A stretch of DNA of 64,000 nt from the IMG/VR virus record IMGVR_UViG_3300027906_000009, positions 1 to 64,000 of that record, one strand, 5' to 3'. Positions 42,101-52,200 of the stretch are shown in pieces (position 1 is the first letter of the stretch; the number at the start of each line of letters is the position of its first letter). Origin of the DNA: a virus. The position numbers and the translations under genes are program-made. The notes below the pieces were generated by a model. That model worked only from the letters and a program-made list of their open reading frames with translations. It did no database searches and was not told the origin of the DNA.

Positions 42101-42332
42101 CATAATAAAACTGCCTAGGGACTATAATGGAATATCTATAGTTTGGAGGCTCTGGAATATCATTTTGCGCAGATGGAAATTGTGGTAAGGTACTTGAAAG
42201 ATCGTAATCTCTAGCTGGACCTGGCGGGTCCGAGGAGGGGGAGGGGGATGATCCGTCACCCGAGGAGGCCCCGGGGGTACTAGAACCTTCTTCAATTTCT
42301 AACTCTCGACACGGGTCTTCAAATTCTGACAT
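39108..42332 (-). CDS. Large virion protein with collagen-like Gly-rich C-terminus
   Basis: A 1074-residue protein. After a Ser/Pro/Gly-rich start (residues 10-40) it has a long alpha/beta body (ENPPNYRYSI-like strands, RQFYYAPYIFTWLPRSPIFA, AYRIEKINKATNEVIQQFYF, TYYLTFRTRDYAGISNPSKV, the last resembling a fibronectin type III strand pair). The final 110 residues hold four GAGPGGSGQG-type repeats of 16 residues and a basic Gly/Pro/Lys tail. No enzyme motif is seen. It is part of the block of giant genes upstream of the three smaller virion proteins. Possibly an appendage or baseplate-periphery protein. Confidence 0.6.
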   Translation of the reverse strand: MSEFEDPCRELEIEEGSSTPGASSGDGSSPSPSSDPPGPARDYDLSSTLPQFPSAQNDIPEPPNYRYSIIVPRQFYYAPYIFTWLPRSPIFAVNDASQALQGSQASDLRLLSDDLVDEFRFCTGRVYSEFYEASGNFNQYLGFESAEMIMGVPFHINNTENNGPEALIQDPDDPNPIASQINIRNRELVSLNLDHTVISQIANFDSDDARALMESMVPDKQRQFSDNSFKAPAAYFAQEADQRSEVFPHLVDIQVRIPNQLIYEDEVPTWLGGEYDYASRRPEMAIPPELTKQSIYRRFSYEYGHGEGTDSVPFPCAEDEMVQKFPAEETVKMLNINESAMDPAANTDFASFFNIAQPLAQIHTRIAFPTPDQDKGEITKLLRDHDLDSLMIGILDPESISTEKVYAQILETKVDFPIYPNINTGEKVSKYYKPRAQEDILNLIEAYLTSTEGTLNSRSLAEAMDPDDYPLGFSTDPGTATFLNPDSRGVWKANMVSNLADFGEQLLTFIADKTRTFDRILKGNLSYSEVMAYRIEKINKATNEVIQQFYFFNDPGMSQFEFLDTQILYGQEYTYNIYTINFVVGSKYKYTRDLGYKLGTVRNPVGSIDDEGNNVVHGPSFSLKIPVVTNTYFSIIEAPYFSQDVLVADLPPLSPEVKFYRGDVGIDLVQSLIVFDQNHGRYTETPISIIEGDRQIIERMTRVQNIEEGETDIQYGSDSNPTHYQMLVLSEPPQDYEDFSQGRFEETTARYPYFSVYFRKNKTYYLTFRTRDYAGISNPSKVVKVMIDTDGYWELDIYNFPNIEEDSLEFDRYLEVDLADIQTYIDLSASSEYPNEDDPEGLTETSRGTDGVSLGSANQEDSVWNRDFVFRVTSTETGESMDIRTSYSHINLRNNPGLFAGYRDLTRSLWDDLIVTEFVNSCVNKKIEKENIMRQLSLFRQGVFGDNTNILLGNLYWLGVAMGEIPQDQGGSPPGAGPGGSGQGSRQMPFGAGPGGSGQGSRQMPFGAGPGGSGQGNRQMPFGAGPGGSGQGRIPSKIYSGVGGTGQGEKQQTPSGRAGKRKKPPFGPGHPGEY
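39240..39420 (-). repeat. 48-bp tandem repeat coding GAGPGGSGQG units
   Basis: Copies with the same register at 39264, 39312 and 39360 (48 bases apart), plus a partial fourth. They code 16-residue Gly/Pro/Ser/Gln units and differ by few bases. Copy number could vary between relatives. Confidence 0.9.
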
Positions 42333-42337
42333 TTTCT

Positions 42338-45300
42338 TTATATCTCCAAAAATATTGAGTTGTTTACTGCTATGGCCTGACCCTCGTCAACCATGGGATC
42401 AAGTTTTACAAAAATAATACCAGGGGATAACATAGGTTGGTTTTCTATCTCTATATCACTAATATCAATTGGCTGCGGGTCTAAACCCGGAGTATAAATT
42501 TTAAGCTGTCTGCCATGGTCCTCAAATGGATTATTTTCCAGCGACACGCCTGGGCGAGGTTGGTCAAATATTTTTTTTGTTTTTCCTTCATTCAAAAAAT
42601 TAGTCTTATAGCTTTTATTATTGATAATATCATCAGATAATACCCTGTAATTGCTAAACATCTTTAATAACATATCATAAATGCTTGATACCTTTTCTTT
42701 TGTTAGGGATAAATCTTTATAACTTTTTTCAACTTCGTCTAAGAAAAAGTTCTTTTTGTCCCCCCTATACGCGGCTCTACAGATTGCTTCTCTGAAGCCG
42801 GCTGATGTGTCAGGTAATATAAAGTTAAAAAGCTCATTGTCTCGAAAGTTTGGCAAATTAGAAAACAATTCTGTCCCCCCTTTGGATAATCCGAATGATA
42901 TGCCTTTATAAAATTTCTTAAGAGCAGAAGAATAAAAACTAAACTCTGGCTTTTCCGAGAAACCCAGATCTCTAAGAGAAGGATCCTGAAGTAAAATTAT
43001 TTTCTTGTCAATTTGAGATTTCTTTTCTTTTTTTGCAGATCGATATTCTTCTGAACTAATAACAGTCTTTACCGACCCATGTGTTTTGTTATCTGGGTGG
43101 ATATGTTTTGTACTCTTTCCTCGCGAGGAGGCAGATTTCTGATTGTTGGTGCTTTCTTTTGAAAGTTTCTTTTCCTTTGTATCATTTCTCGTTTTTTTAA
43201 CTAAACAAAATCTATATGGAGAGACCATAGTGGATCCTGATTTCGTTTTTTTTAAAAATTTCGTAGTGTCCCTTTTTGTCAACTCTTTTTTATAATTTTC
43301 AAATTTTTTAGATGGCTGATAGTTTGTCTCCTCTTTTGAGAAGTCTGCTAATAAAGAGGTTGGTTTAAAGGATTCTATAACTATGCCCGTTTTAGTACTT
43401 ACAGATATTATTTTAGCAGGGTATCGGGAGGACATACTAGGAATTGTATATTCAGTATTTGCAATACCATAATCTATAATTTTTTCCTCTCCTGAGAGGA
43501 TGACATTTTTTAAAGATTTATAAGAGTTATCCAGTATAATCAACAACTCCCTTAGTCTATTTATTTTTATAAATGACAAATTAAACGCAGATTGTAAATT
43601 TACAGTGCTTTCCGCTACTAAGTCTTGCCTTGTCTTTCCAGATAATAATGATTGTGTATTATATAAATAATTAATTGCTTGGGTTACTATACTTTGGTTA
43701 CTTGCGTCTTCTAGAAAAGAAGAAGTGAATTGTTGCTTGTTATAATTGTAACTTCCAGAATGGCCATCAAGGGACAAGACATTATGTGGTACAGATGCTT
43801 TATTTATAAATGATTCAAACTGTTTTAAAAATTCCTTTAATTGTTTGGTTTCTTGTTCTAAAACCATACTTATTCCATCACAAACTTCTAGTTCAATTTT
43901 GTAGGTATATTTTCCTGTATCAATATTATTAAATATGTCGTAATCTCTTATAATAAATTGTCTGGAATGTGGACTTCCAGGTACAAAAATATAGGTATTT
44001 TTTTTTGTTCTATTTAGAGTATGAATTCGCGATTCGAAAATAGAGCCGCGGTTGTTTCTTGTTTTATATAGATTATCTTTTAACATATCATCTGTTATTA
44101 AAAAAGCCGGTTTCTTAGTATTTTTTTTATCGCTGGATGATATAATTTCAAAACTTGGCTCATTCTTGTCGTATTCTACGTATTTTAAAGAAGATTGTTT
44201 ATTAGGTTGAGATGCTTTATTTTCTAATCTTTTTCTAAAAACTCTTAGATTTAAAATGTTGCTATAATATAACATTTTTCTTATCATCTGTTGATTATCA
44301 TACTTTTCATATAGAGAAATTAAAAATCCAAATCTCGAAAAATATTTTGCTAATCTTTTAAAGTTTACACTTGCGATGAACCCATAGTGGCTATCACTCA
44401 GGGCGCCCGATTCAGAAGAGGGATCATAGACCATATTTATATGAGAAGTTAGGTTTGTGCCATAGTCCAGTATATTAATATTATTAACTGACTCTATATT
44501 TTTATATTTTTCGAATGATTTTTCTGCATCTCTCAATGTGTTTGACATATCGAAGAAAGAGTGTATCTGTTGTGTTATTTCTTGATCATAACTGGGGTCG
44601 AAACCGTCTAAAGAAAACGCCATGTTTGGGTTTTGTCTTTGTTTCGTAGAAGTAGCGGCGAGAGGAAGATCTGATGTTATCTTATAATTTAATACTTCTC
44701 TAACTTCTAGCTTTTCACCCATCAGTCCTTTTTCGTGGCCGGCCATCCAACCAATATAGCCATTGGGGCCAGGGTTTGTTTCTCCGTGATAGTGTGCTGC
44801 TCCGTAATATGGCTGCAAGTGATTTGACTTTCCAGGGTTCGTTATATAAAAAACATCTCTAAATTCAGGGACCCTCAATATGCCGGTTTGGGTTTTAGAT
44901 AATAAGAGATCATACGACGCGCTGGTTCCGAAACTAATTTTTGTTGATTTTAGTGAATCATCAATCTCATTATTGATGAAGCACAATAGATGCAATTTTT
45001 CTAAATTTCTATTTTCTTGGATCTTGGAGATCCTATTGTGACTTATGCTGGTTTCATACATTATCTCAAAGTTATTCCTACCTTGTATATCTGATTGGTT
45101 AAATTCTATAGAATTATGATTTTGTAAAACTTCAGTCATTGGTATCTTTGTATATATTATATTTCCTTTATCTTTTCTATTAATGGAGTCCCACTTATTT
45201 AACAGACCCAATCTTGTATGTGCATTTAGAAATTGTGGTAAATATTTTTCTGCTTCAGAATCCACAAGTACCATATATAAAAAAGATTTATCCACAAAAG

Positions 45301-45439
45301 AACTTTGAGAAAAAGAATTAAATGATATTTGATCCCCCTGGTTATATAATAAAATTGTAATGTCAACTTTATTAGTGTCTGACGAGACATGTACTCTTTT
45401 AGTTTGTACAGCCGGGAAAAGATTAGAGTTGTATTTCAT
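42338..45439 (-). CDS. Large virion protein, unrecognised
   Basis: A 1033-residue protein rich in Asn, Ser, Lys and Tyr. Notable is a segment near residues 215-255, AAHYHGETNPGPNGYIGWMA followed by GHEKGLMGEKLEVREV, rich in His and Gly, which looks like a conserved small domain or metal site. A very Lys/Ser-rich charged stretch lies near residues 745-810. The C-terminus is alpha/beta (GIIFVKLDPMVDEGQAIAVN). Its ATG overlaps the preceding stop as ATGA. No family recognised; structural by context. Confidence 0.6.
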   Translation of the reverse strand: MKYNSNLFPAVQTKRVHVSSDTNKVDITILLYNQGDQISFNSFSQSSFVDKSFLYMVLVDSEAEKYLPQFLNAHTRLGLLNKWDSINRKDKGNIIYTKIPMTEVLQNHNSIEFNQSDIQGRNNFEIMYETSISHNRISKIQENRNLEKLHLLCFINNEIDDSLKSTKISFGTSASYDLLLSKTQTGILRVPEFRDVFYITNPGKSNHLQPYYGAAHYHGETNPGPNGYIGWMAGHEKGLMGEKLEVREVLNYKITSDLPLAATSTKQRQNPNMAFSLDGFDPSYDQEITQQIHSFFDMSNTLRDAEKSFEKYKNIESVNNINILDYGTNLTSHINMVYDPSSESGALSDSHYGFIASVNFKRLAKYFSRFGFLISLYEKYDNQQMIRKMLYYSNILNLRVFRKRLENKASQPNKQSSLKYVEYDKNEPSFEIISSSDKKNTKKPAFLITDDMLKDNLYKTRNNRGSIFESRIHTLNRTKKNTYIFVPGSPHSRQFIIRDYDIFNNIDTGKYTYKIELEVCDGISMVLEQETKQLKEFLKQFESFINKASVPHNVLSLDGHSGSYNYNKQQFTSSFLEDASNQSIVTQAINYLYNTQSLLSGKTRQDLVAESTVNLQSAFNLSFIKINRLRELLIILDNSYKSLKNVILSGEEKIIDYGIANTEYTIPSMSSRYPAKIISVSTKTGIVIESFKPTSLLADFSKEETNYQPSKKFENYKKELTKRDTTKFLKKTKSGSTMVSPYRFCLVKKTRNDTKEKKLSKESTNNQKSASSRGKSTKHIHPDNKTHGSVKTVISSEEYRSAKKEKKSQIDKKIILLQDPSLRDLGFSEKPEFSFYSSALKKFYKGISFGLSKGGTELFSNLPNFRDNELFNFILPDTSAGFREAICRAAYRGDKKNFFLDEVEKSYKDLSLTKEKVSSIYDMLLKMFSNYRVLSDDIINNKSYKTNFLNEGKTKKIFDQPRPGVSLENNPFEDHGRQLKIYTPGLDPQPIDISDIEIENQPMLSPGIIFVKLDPMVDEGQAIAVNNSIFLEI

Positions 45440-46275
45440 ACATCTTCTCCCCTCTTGTAGTATCCGTTCTGCTTTTCTGTTTCTTCTTTCATTATCACAT
45501 CTTTGTCAGTTTTTATTTTAAATAATTTATTAATCTCTTTTAGTTTTTTAATTTTTCGCAGCACATCGTCGCCAGAATCGGTCTTTTCTACTTCAAAGAC
45601 CTCTATCTTAAAATTCTTAAAAGCTGAGTCTGCATTAAGTTGTTGTAAATCTAGCACTATTTTTTCTCTTAAAAGTTTAATTTTTGAGTTGTCCCTGAAG
45701 ATTATTTCGTCTGAGGCTAAGTCCACAAACTTTTCTGCGGAATACATGCTGGGATTCTCTATGTCTCCTCTCTCTTCCTTTAGGTTAAATTCTGGTATTA
45801 TATGGATTGTTGGCCTTTTTCTTGGCACACCTGAGCCTGTGATCTCTGAAAAGGTTATTTTTTCAAATTCTTTACCAAAATTGCGAAGATCAAATCGTGG
45901 TGCTTGTTGCACTCCTATATTCTTATTATTTAAAGGGTATAATAATATTTTTTCTTGTATTTTTTCTGCCACCTCTTTTATGATTGGTTCAAAAATATCT
46001 CTTTCTTTGCTTTCTATTTTCCTAGACTCCAAATCAAAACGTTCTTCTACGGGGCTTGTTAAATATTGTGTCTTTAATTTTGGAGTATTTTTCAAGATCC
46101 TGTCTTTGACATCGTTCTGGTGCTCGACAAAACCTGCACACTGAGAATTATATAATATATCATCATCAAAAAATTGATAAAACTGCGGCTTAAAAGACCC
46201 TATTGAATATAAATATTTGCCATATTGAGTAAGCTGTATATCCATAACTTCTTGTTGTTTGTCAAAAAATACCAT
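45436..46275 (-). CDS. Virion protein with 'LTQYGKYLYSIGSFKP' start
   Basis: A 279-residue protein. The N-terminal MVFFDKQQEVMDIQLTQYGK and YLYSIGSFKPQFYQFFDDDI parallels the 340-residue protein's start: short lead, L-T-x-x-G, L/Y, G-x-F, then F-x-D-D-x-I-x-Y. The rest is helical and charged, ending KQNGYYKRGEDV. AAAGGA precedes the ATG. Repeated use of this N-terminal module suggests a common docking or assembly role, which is inference. Confidence 0.6.
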   Translation of the reverse strand: MVFFDKQQEVMDIQLTQYGKYLYSIGSFKPQFYQFFDDDILYNSQCAGFVEHQNDVKDRILKNTPKLKTQYLTSPVEERFDLESRKIESKERDIFEPIIKEVAEKIQEKILLYPLNNKNIGVQQAPRFDLRNFGKEFEKITFSEITGSGVPRKRPTIHIIPEFNLKEERGDIENPSMYSAEKFVDLASDEIIFRDNSKIKLLREKIVLDLQQLNADSAFKNFKIEVFEVEKTDSGDDVLRKIKKLKEINKLFKIKTDKDVIMKEETEKQNGYYKRGEDV

Positions 46276-46287
46276 TTACTTGTCCTT

Positions 46288-49200
46288 TTAACTTTCTTTC
46301 TCTTTAATATATGTAACGCTTATTGCGTCGCTGGTGCCGATCGAATCCACAAAAGTCACAGTGTTTCCGGAAATGGTATAATCGTTTCCGGTACCTGAGG
46401 TTTGTAAAACTCCGTTAAGATAAATAGATTCTGTTCCACTTTTTATTCTAAAACCGGTTCCAGGGTTGACTGTGATTGCATTGCCAGATGGTGCTGCGGC
46501 GCCGGATGCCTTCATTTGATGTCTAAATATCATATTGTCGAGTGCTAAAAATTTAGTCGCATCAACTTCAGATTGACCAGTTTGGATATTATCAAGAGCT
46601 TTGGGCGATAATTTGATTTTATTCTGTATGTCGTCTAATAAACTTAACTCAAATTGTGGCGCTATAGGCTCAGGCGCCTCCTGAATATCTCTTGAGAAAT
46701 AATCAACTTTAGAGTCTATCTTTATCATCTCAATTATAGAGAAGAAATCATAAGGCCAATTGTATGAATATTTCGAAAATATCTCTCTATCTCTTCTGAT
46801 TGTTGACTGTACAGTTTTACCTCCAAGTTCTTGGGCCCCCGAAAGGTCAAGTATATCTTCCCTATTTTTTGAAATAGAATCTTTTATAACATTGACGTAA
46901 TCCGACTCTGCCCTATATTTAACTTTAAAGACTAACCATCTTACTTCTTTTTCTAGAAAAAGTTCGGGATTTTTATATATTGAACCTTTTCCTTTGAACA
47001 GATTATCAACATCTGGCAATACTATGCTAGAAATATATTCTACATCTGTATCTATTTCACTCTGGAGAACTCTAGAATGTTGTGCAACTGAAATACTCTT
47101 TCCACTTTCTGGGTAGAGATTCTGCCACAAGTGGGAAAGATCTTCTTGTCCTATTTCAGCTTTAAATTGAAAAATATATGATACAAAAGGATCTACATCA
47201 TCGTTTTTTATAAAGTCAAATTGTGGCGGAAACACATATTTGTCCATCATTCTTAACTGATAGGCTATATTTTCTTGTGCTAAAATTCCAGGATTTTCAT
47301 AAAATGATTCATACGATTCTTCTACTAATTCTGTTTCTTGGTCATTTGATGACAATCTTAAAGCATCAAGAAATTGCTGCTTTTTAAATGAGTTGTAATT
47401 TCTAGATTCTGCTAAAGATGACGGATCCATATCGAAAAACCTCAGTTCACATTCGTCTTCAAGGTAATACGGTATTGCCACTACGGCCTCACAAACTCTT
47501 TTCTTAGATGCTAGTCTTCCTAATTTATATTTTCTAGAAGGGTTTGCCTCCTGTGGGACTGAATATGCATAATTGTAAGTGTCTCTAACAAAACCAACTG
47601 CTGAAGCTAAGTCTCCCACACTAGTCTTTCCGTCGTCTCTGGCGCCTAAAATAGTTAGATAGTAACCTTTTCCTTCGTTTGTGGGCAGCTTTTCGCCATA
47701 TTGGTGCCACATTCCCCTTGATGCTGTTAAATAAGGAGTACTTGAACTGTTGAATTCTTGATAATAGTTTGTTTGGTTTCGGGTTTTCCATGGGGACCCT
47801 GAAACTTGATCTACCTGGTTGGTGGTTAAATTTAACGCGGAGACCTTATTATTTGAAAAATCCATAACTGGCGTTTCCCATCTTGGGTGTATTACCCATC
47901 TGTAATTAGCCGGGCCGTCTTGTTGGGAGGAGGTAGTTTTGCCCGGGGATCCTTGAAAATTATAATTATCTGCCGCTAGGCTTACATATCTTGTTAGATT
48001 TAGACTGGCTGAAACCACCATCGATTCTTTAAAATTAGTATTAGTTGAGGCATTATTTGGTGATTGCATATTTGTATATGTAACACTCATTCCGTTAATA
48101 ATTTCTGGTATTGTATACCTTCTTGTTTCCGAAGGAGTAAAAGAAATCTCCGCATATGGATCTGTGTTTGGGTCTAAATATGGTGGCACATATGGCAAAA
48201 ATCCATGTGAGCCCGACGTTGCGGCCTTTGTCTCCGTTAAAAAATCGACCTTTGATGGCAATACTGAGGCGCCGCCTGCAAAACCTGTTTTTCGGTTGGT
48301 CGAGTCCGTGGTGCCAAACTGACCACCAGTGCCTGATATTGTAGTATTTCCCGCATCTCCTGATTCAACTTGTGTTAAAGTTATTATATCTGTAGAGGTT
48401 GAGTAATTAGCTGTAATTAAGTTTTGGTGGCCATTTGCATGCCCTATGGCTGTTGCAAGTGAAGTACCTATTTGGTCAGGCGTATTACCAGAGGAATAGG
48501 ATCCTAATGCCACTAAAATGTTACCTGAACTATCTGTGTTTCCTGTTCCGAAAGTTGTACCTGATGTGCCATTTGAAAATCCTGCGATACTTAAACCTGC
48601 TGAAAAATTTGTTGCTATAGCATTGTTGCCTGCTGTGCCGGCTGTTGCCTGGGTTAGTGTCAACTTTCTGGATCCATCATTTGAAACATTAATTGTGTTG
48701 TTATGGCCATTTGTACTCTCTATTACAGTTTCAGCTTGGGCAATGACTGAATGCATTCCAGTTGACATACCAAAAACTTGTATTTTAACCCTGCCGCTGC
48801 TGTCTGTTTGTCCACTGGTACTAAAGGTGTCATGTACAAAAATATATGTTTTTTCAGTTGGAGAAGACTGTGCGTCCTTCAAAGTAAAGGTTGCGCCGTT
48901 TAGATCACTAGCTTTACTTACTGCGGTTGCTATTTCTATAGTAGCAGTGGCAGCGACTGCTGCGGTGTCTAAGACAAACTTATAAGTTTTTGTTTGACTG
49001 TTTGTTGACTGTAGAGTTACTGTATTATTGTTAAGCGCGTTTCGCCAGTCTGGGTCATTTCCAGAAAGAGATGATGGTACAGACATGTCGAGCGAGCCTG
49101 ATGCTGGAGTCCCAGGAACAGTTGTTGTTTCTGGTGTATATGTAGCTATTTCCGGGGTGCTTTCATCCACCGGTGGCCCGAAAGCAGAGTGCCTGTCATA

Positions 49201-52200
49201 CATCACTACATCATTATTAGTAATATAAACCCTCATTTTGTAGACAACTCCATTGTTTAATAGTGGACTAACTGGTTGTGATATAGCAGTCTGTAATTTT
49301 TCATCTTCTAAGAAAAATTTAACTGTTTCCGAAGCAAAATTACCAATTGCGCTCTTATACGGTAACATTGAGTTTACAAAACCTTGATATGTACTAGAAA
49401 AATTTATTGCGTTATTTGTGATAGTTTTTTGCCTATTCAAGGTGCCAAATGTAGGAGGATACTCATTAACCTTTAAATATTCCCTTGTGCCATAAAAAAT
49501 ACTGGCGCTTGGGTGTGGTTCATTATCAGGAACTATCTGGTTGTATAGCCTCTCGGGATATAAAAGATCATCAAAATTTACTCTCCTGGATGTTTCCCCT
49601 TTTAATCTTGGTATACCTGAATCAACAGTATTATTTATCAGAGAGCCCGTATAGCAAACACTTGATCCCAAACTCGCTCCATCAAAATTTCCAATAGGTA
49701 TATAAACTTTACTGTTGACCAAATAATTTTCAAAAGCTCCGTCAGTCGAGGAAAATAGAGGATAATCAACTGCAAGGCCAGATTTAATAGAATTAAATAA
49801 AACACCTGGTGCTAGGAGCGGCTTTGAAACTTTAGATTTTGTATTCTCTATCTTCAAATCTAACAGAGCCAGTGCAGTACCCTCTGTTATTTGTGTGTTA
49901 GATATATAACTGGCGTTATAAGAGCCTGATTTTAAATAATTTCTGTGGAAAATTTCTGATACTTGGACTGCACGTTCTGCAGGATACATTCCCCTATATG
50001 GCAAAAATCTTTTTGCTGCAGAGCATTTTAGTGTTAATTTGCCAGCGAATAAATCTACATTTTGATTATCTAAATTTTCCTGAAATGGTTGAAAATATTT
50101 CATAAAATCAGAAGTAGAATATGTTTTAAAAAATTGAGTCCCTATCGATATATCACCCGATGATGAGTGATAAATCGCTCCTGTCAAATGTAAAAAGTCG
50201 TCTGTAATGGTAGGATTATCCAAATCCGAAGAAGCATATATATCTTCTATATATTTACTTATTGTAAATTCTGGTATTATAGAATAGTTTTGACCTACAA
50301 GTCTAATTTCTTCTGCATATTTGTCGTAAGAATCGTAAAACGGTCCGATTTTGTTGCTTGAGGTTGCTTCCCACAATGATTCTCCTGCCAAGAATTCGTC
50401 GGATCCGAAAATTTGCGGGATTCTTCTGTTATAGATAGGTGCAAATGGGGGGGCGCCTCGCAAGAAATTATTTCCAAGTGGAAAAATACTATAATCATTT
50501 TGTAAAATTCCTTCGTTTCTTGTAGCCTGATCTCGATTGTTCGAGAATTGGGTCCCATCATTAAAGAAAGATGATGTAATGCTGATTGGTTTAGTAGAGA
50601 AATCACTTCTAGAATCCAAAACCCATTTACTTGTTTTAATCATGGACCTACTATTTTCAGAAGCAAACGGATTATAAGTCATCTTATGGCTCATGAGGTC
50701 GACCATTTCATAGGTTCCAAAATAATCTTTTTGAAACTCTTTGTGGTTAATTATTTGGGTTGGCTGTAAAAATAACTTTTGATCATAAGCTGATTGGCTT
50801 ACTAAATAATCTGAATAATTTAAATTTCCTGTTAAAGCTAGAGATCTGTTTGCAAGTTTAGAGTCCCATCCAAAAAACTTAAATTTTTCTCTAGTTCTTG
50901 CATTTTTTGTATATGTATTTATTTCTCTTGGATATATCGTTTCTAAATAATTTAGTTCTGTTTTGTTATATTGTCCCCTGATTAGGTCTAATCTACCTAT
51001 CGTGTTATTTAGTATTTTTAAATTTTCGTGATCTAAAAATGGCTCTTCTTCAAACCTTATCAGGTCTGACATCTCTTGATTTGCGAATCCTGTAATGTTA
51101 TTTTGTAATGGCAAACTAAGTGTGAAACTTGGCATTAATTGTATATTTTCTCGAGATGAAGCCCTGTACGCTTCTAGTACAATCTCATGAAAAAACTGGT
51201 CGAAATTCCACATCGACTCAAGTTGACGCTGGTTTAAGTTCCTAGCTTGATTGTCTCCTAGAAACCCAAACAACTGGCCGGATTCATAAGTATGTATACT
51301 TAAACTAAGCGGCTTGTATTTTGAAGTGGCCATAACTTCTTTAAAGTTAGTAATGCTCCTAGGCTTTGCAAAAGTTCGATTGTCTTCTTCTGTCCTGGAG
51401 TAATCAAATTGATACCCCTGCCTGTGTGATGTAAATGGCACCTTTGATGTGAACACCGCTGAAAATATATTGTTTTTCTTGTGAGCCCTGGATATGGCGT
51501 GCTGGGATCCTCTTATTTGTTTCCACGATGGCCAGCCGTATGGGCCTTGGCGGTTTAATATTATAGAATTTAATGTTGATGCATCCCCAAAGAAACCAGA
51601 TGCTGTTCGAATTGAATTTTCCGGGTTACCGCGGTGCATAGTATCAGGATTAATAAGGTTATTTACAAAATCTTGTTTGGTACCAGTAAAAATCTGATCC
51701 GTGCCGAGTGTGTTTGTATTTATAGACAAGGGTTCCAAAACAATTGTATTTAAATTCACAAAGTCAACAGGCGTGAACGTGCCGGCTGTGAATGAAGCAT
51801 CCTCTGCGCCGTAAATTTGTGTTGCACCTCCGAAGGTGCCGGCGCCGAGTTCACTAGATGCCAAAAAAGTTATACTTGACTCTGATTTTATACCGGCAGC
51901 ATGCTCATAGGTGTGTTGATGTCCTGAATTGCCATTAAGTCTTGTAAAGTTCAACGGCAGGAGCGCAGAAGCGGTGATCCACAGGTATCCAATATCAGTT
52001 TGAGGTATCTCATGTTGTACGAATAAATTATCTGGCTTGTAATAAATATCTCCCGTCATGCTCGGACTCAATGGGCCGGACATAAACCTTCTATAATTTC
52101 TATTAGTTTTATGTATTGACGCTTGAGTTGTAGAACCCGAACGGTACCCAAACCGTTCAGAATATTCTGAAGATAAATTATTAAGAACCCCTCTAACCAG

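Noticed and set aside
45503-46144. 213-codon open frame on the plus strand
   Set aside because: It lies wholly opposite a well-supported minus-strand gene, has no ribosome site and gives a Ser/Phe-rich translation typical of antisense shadows.
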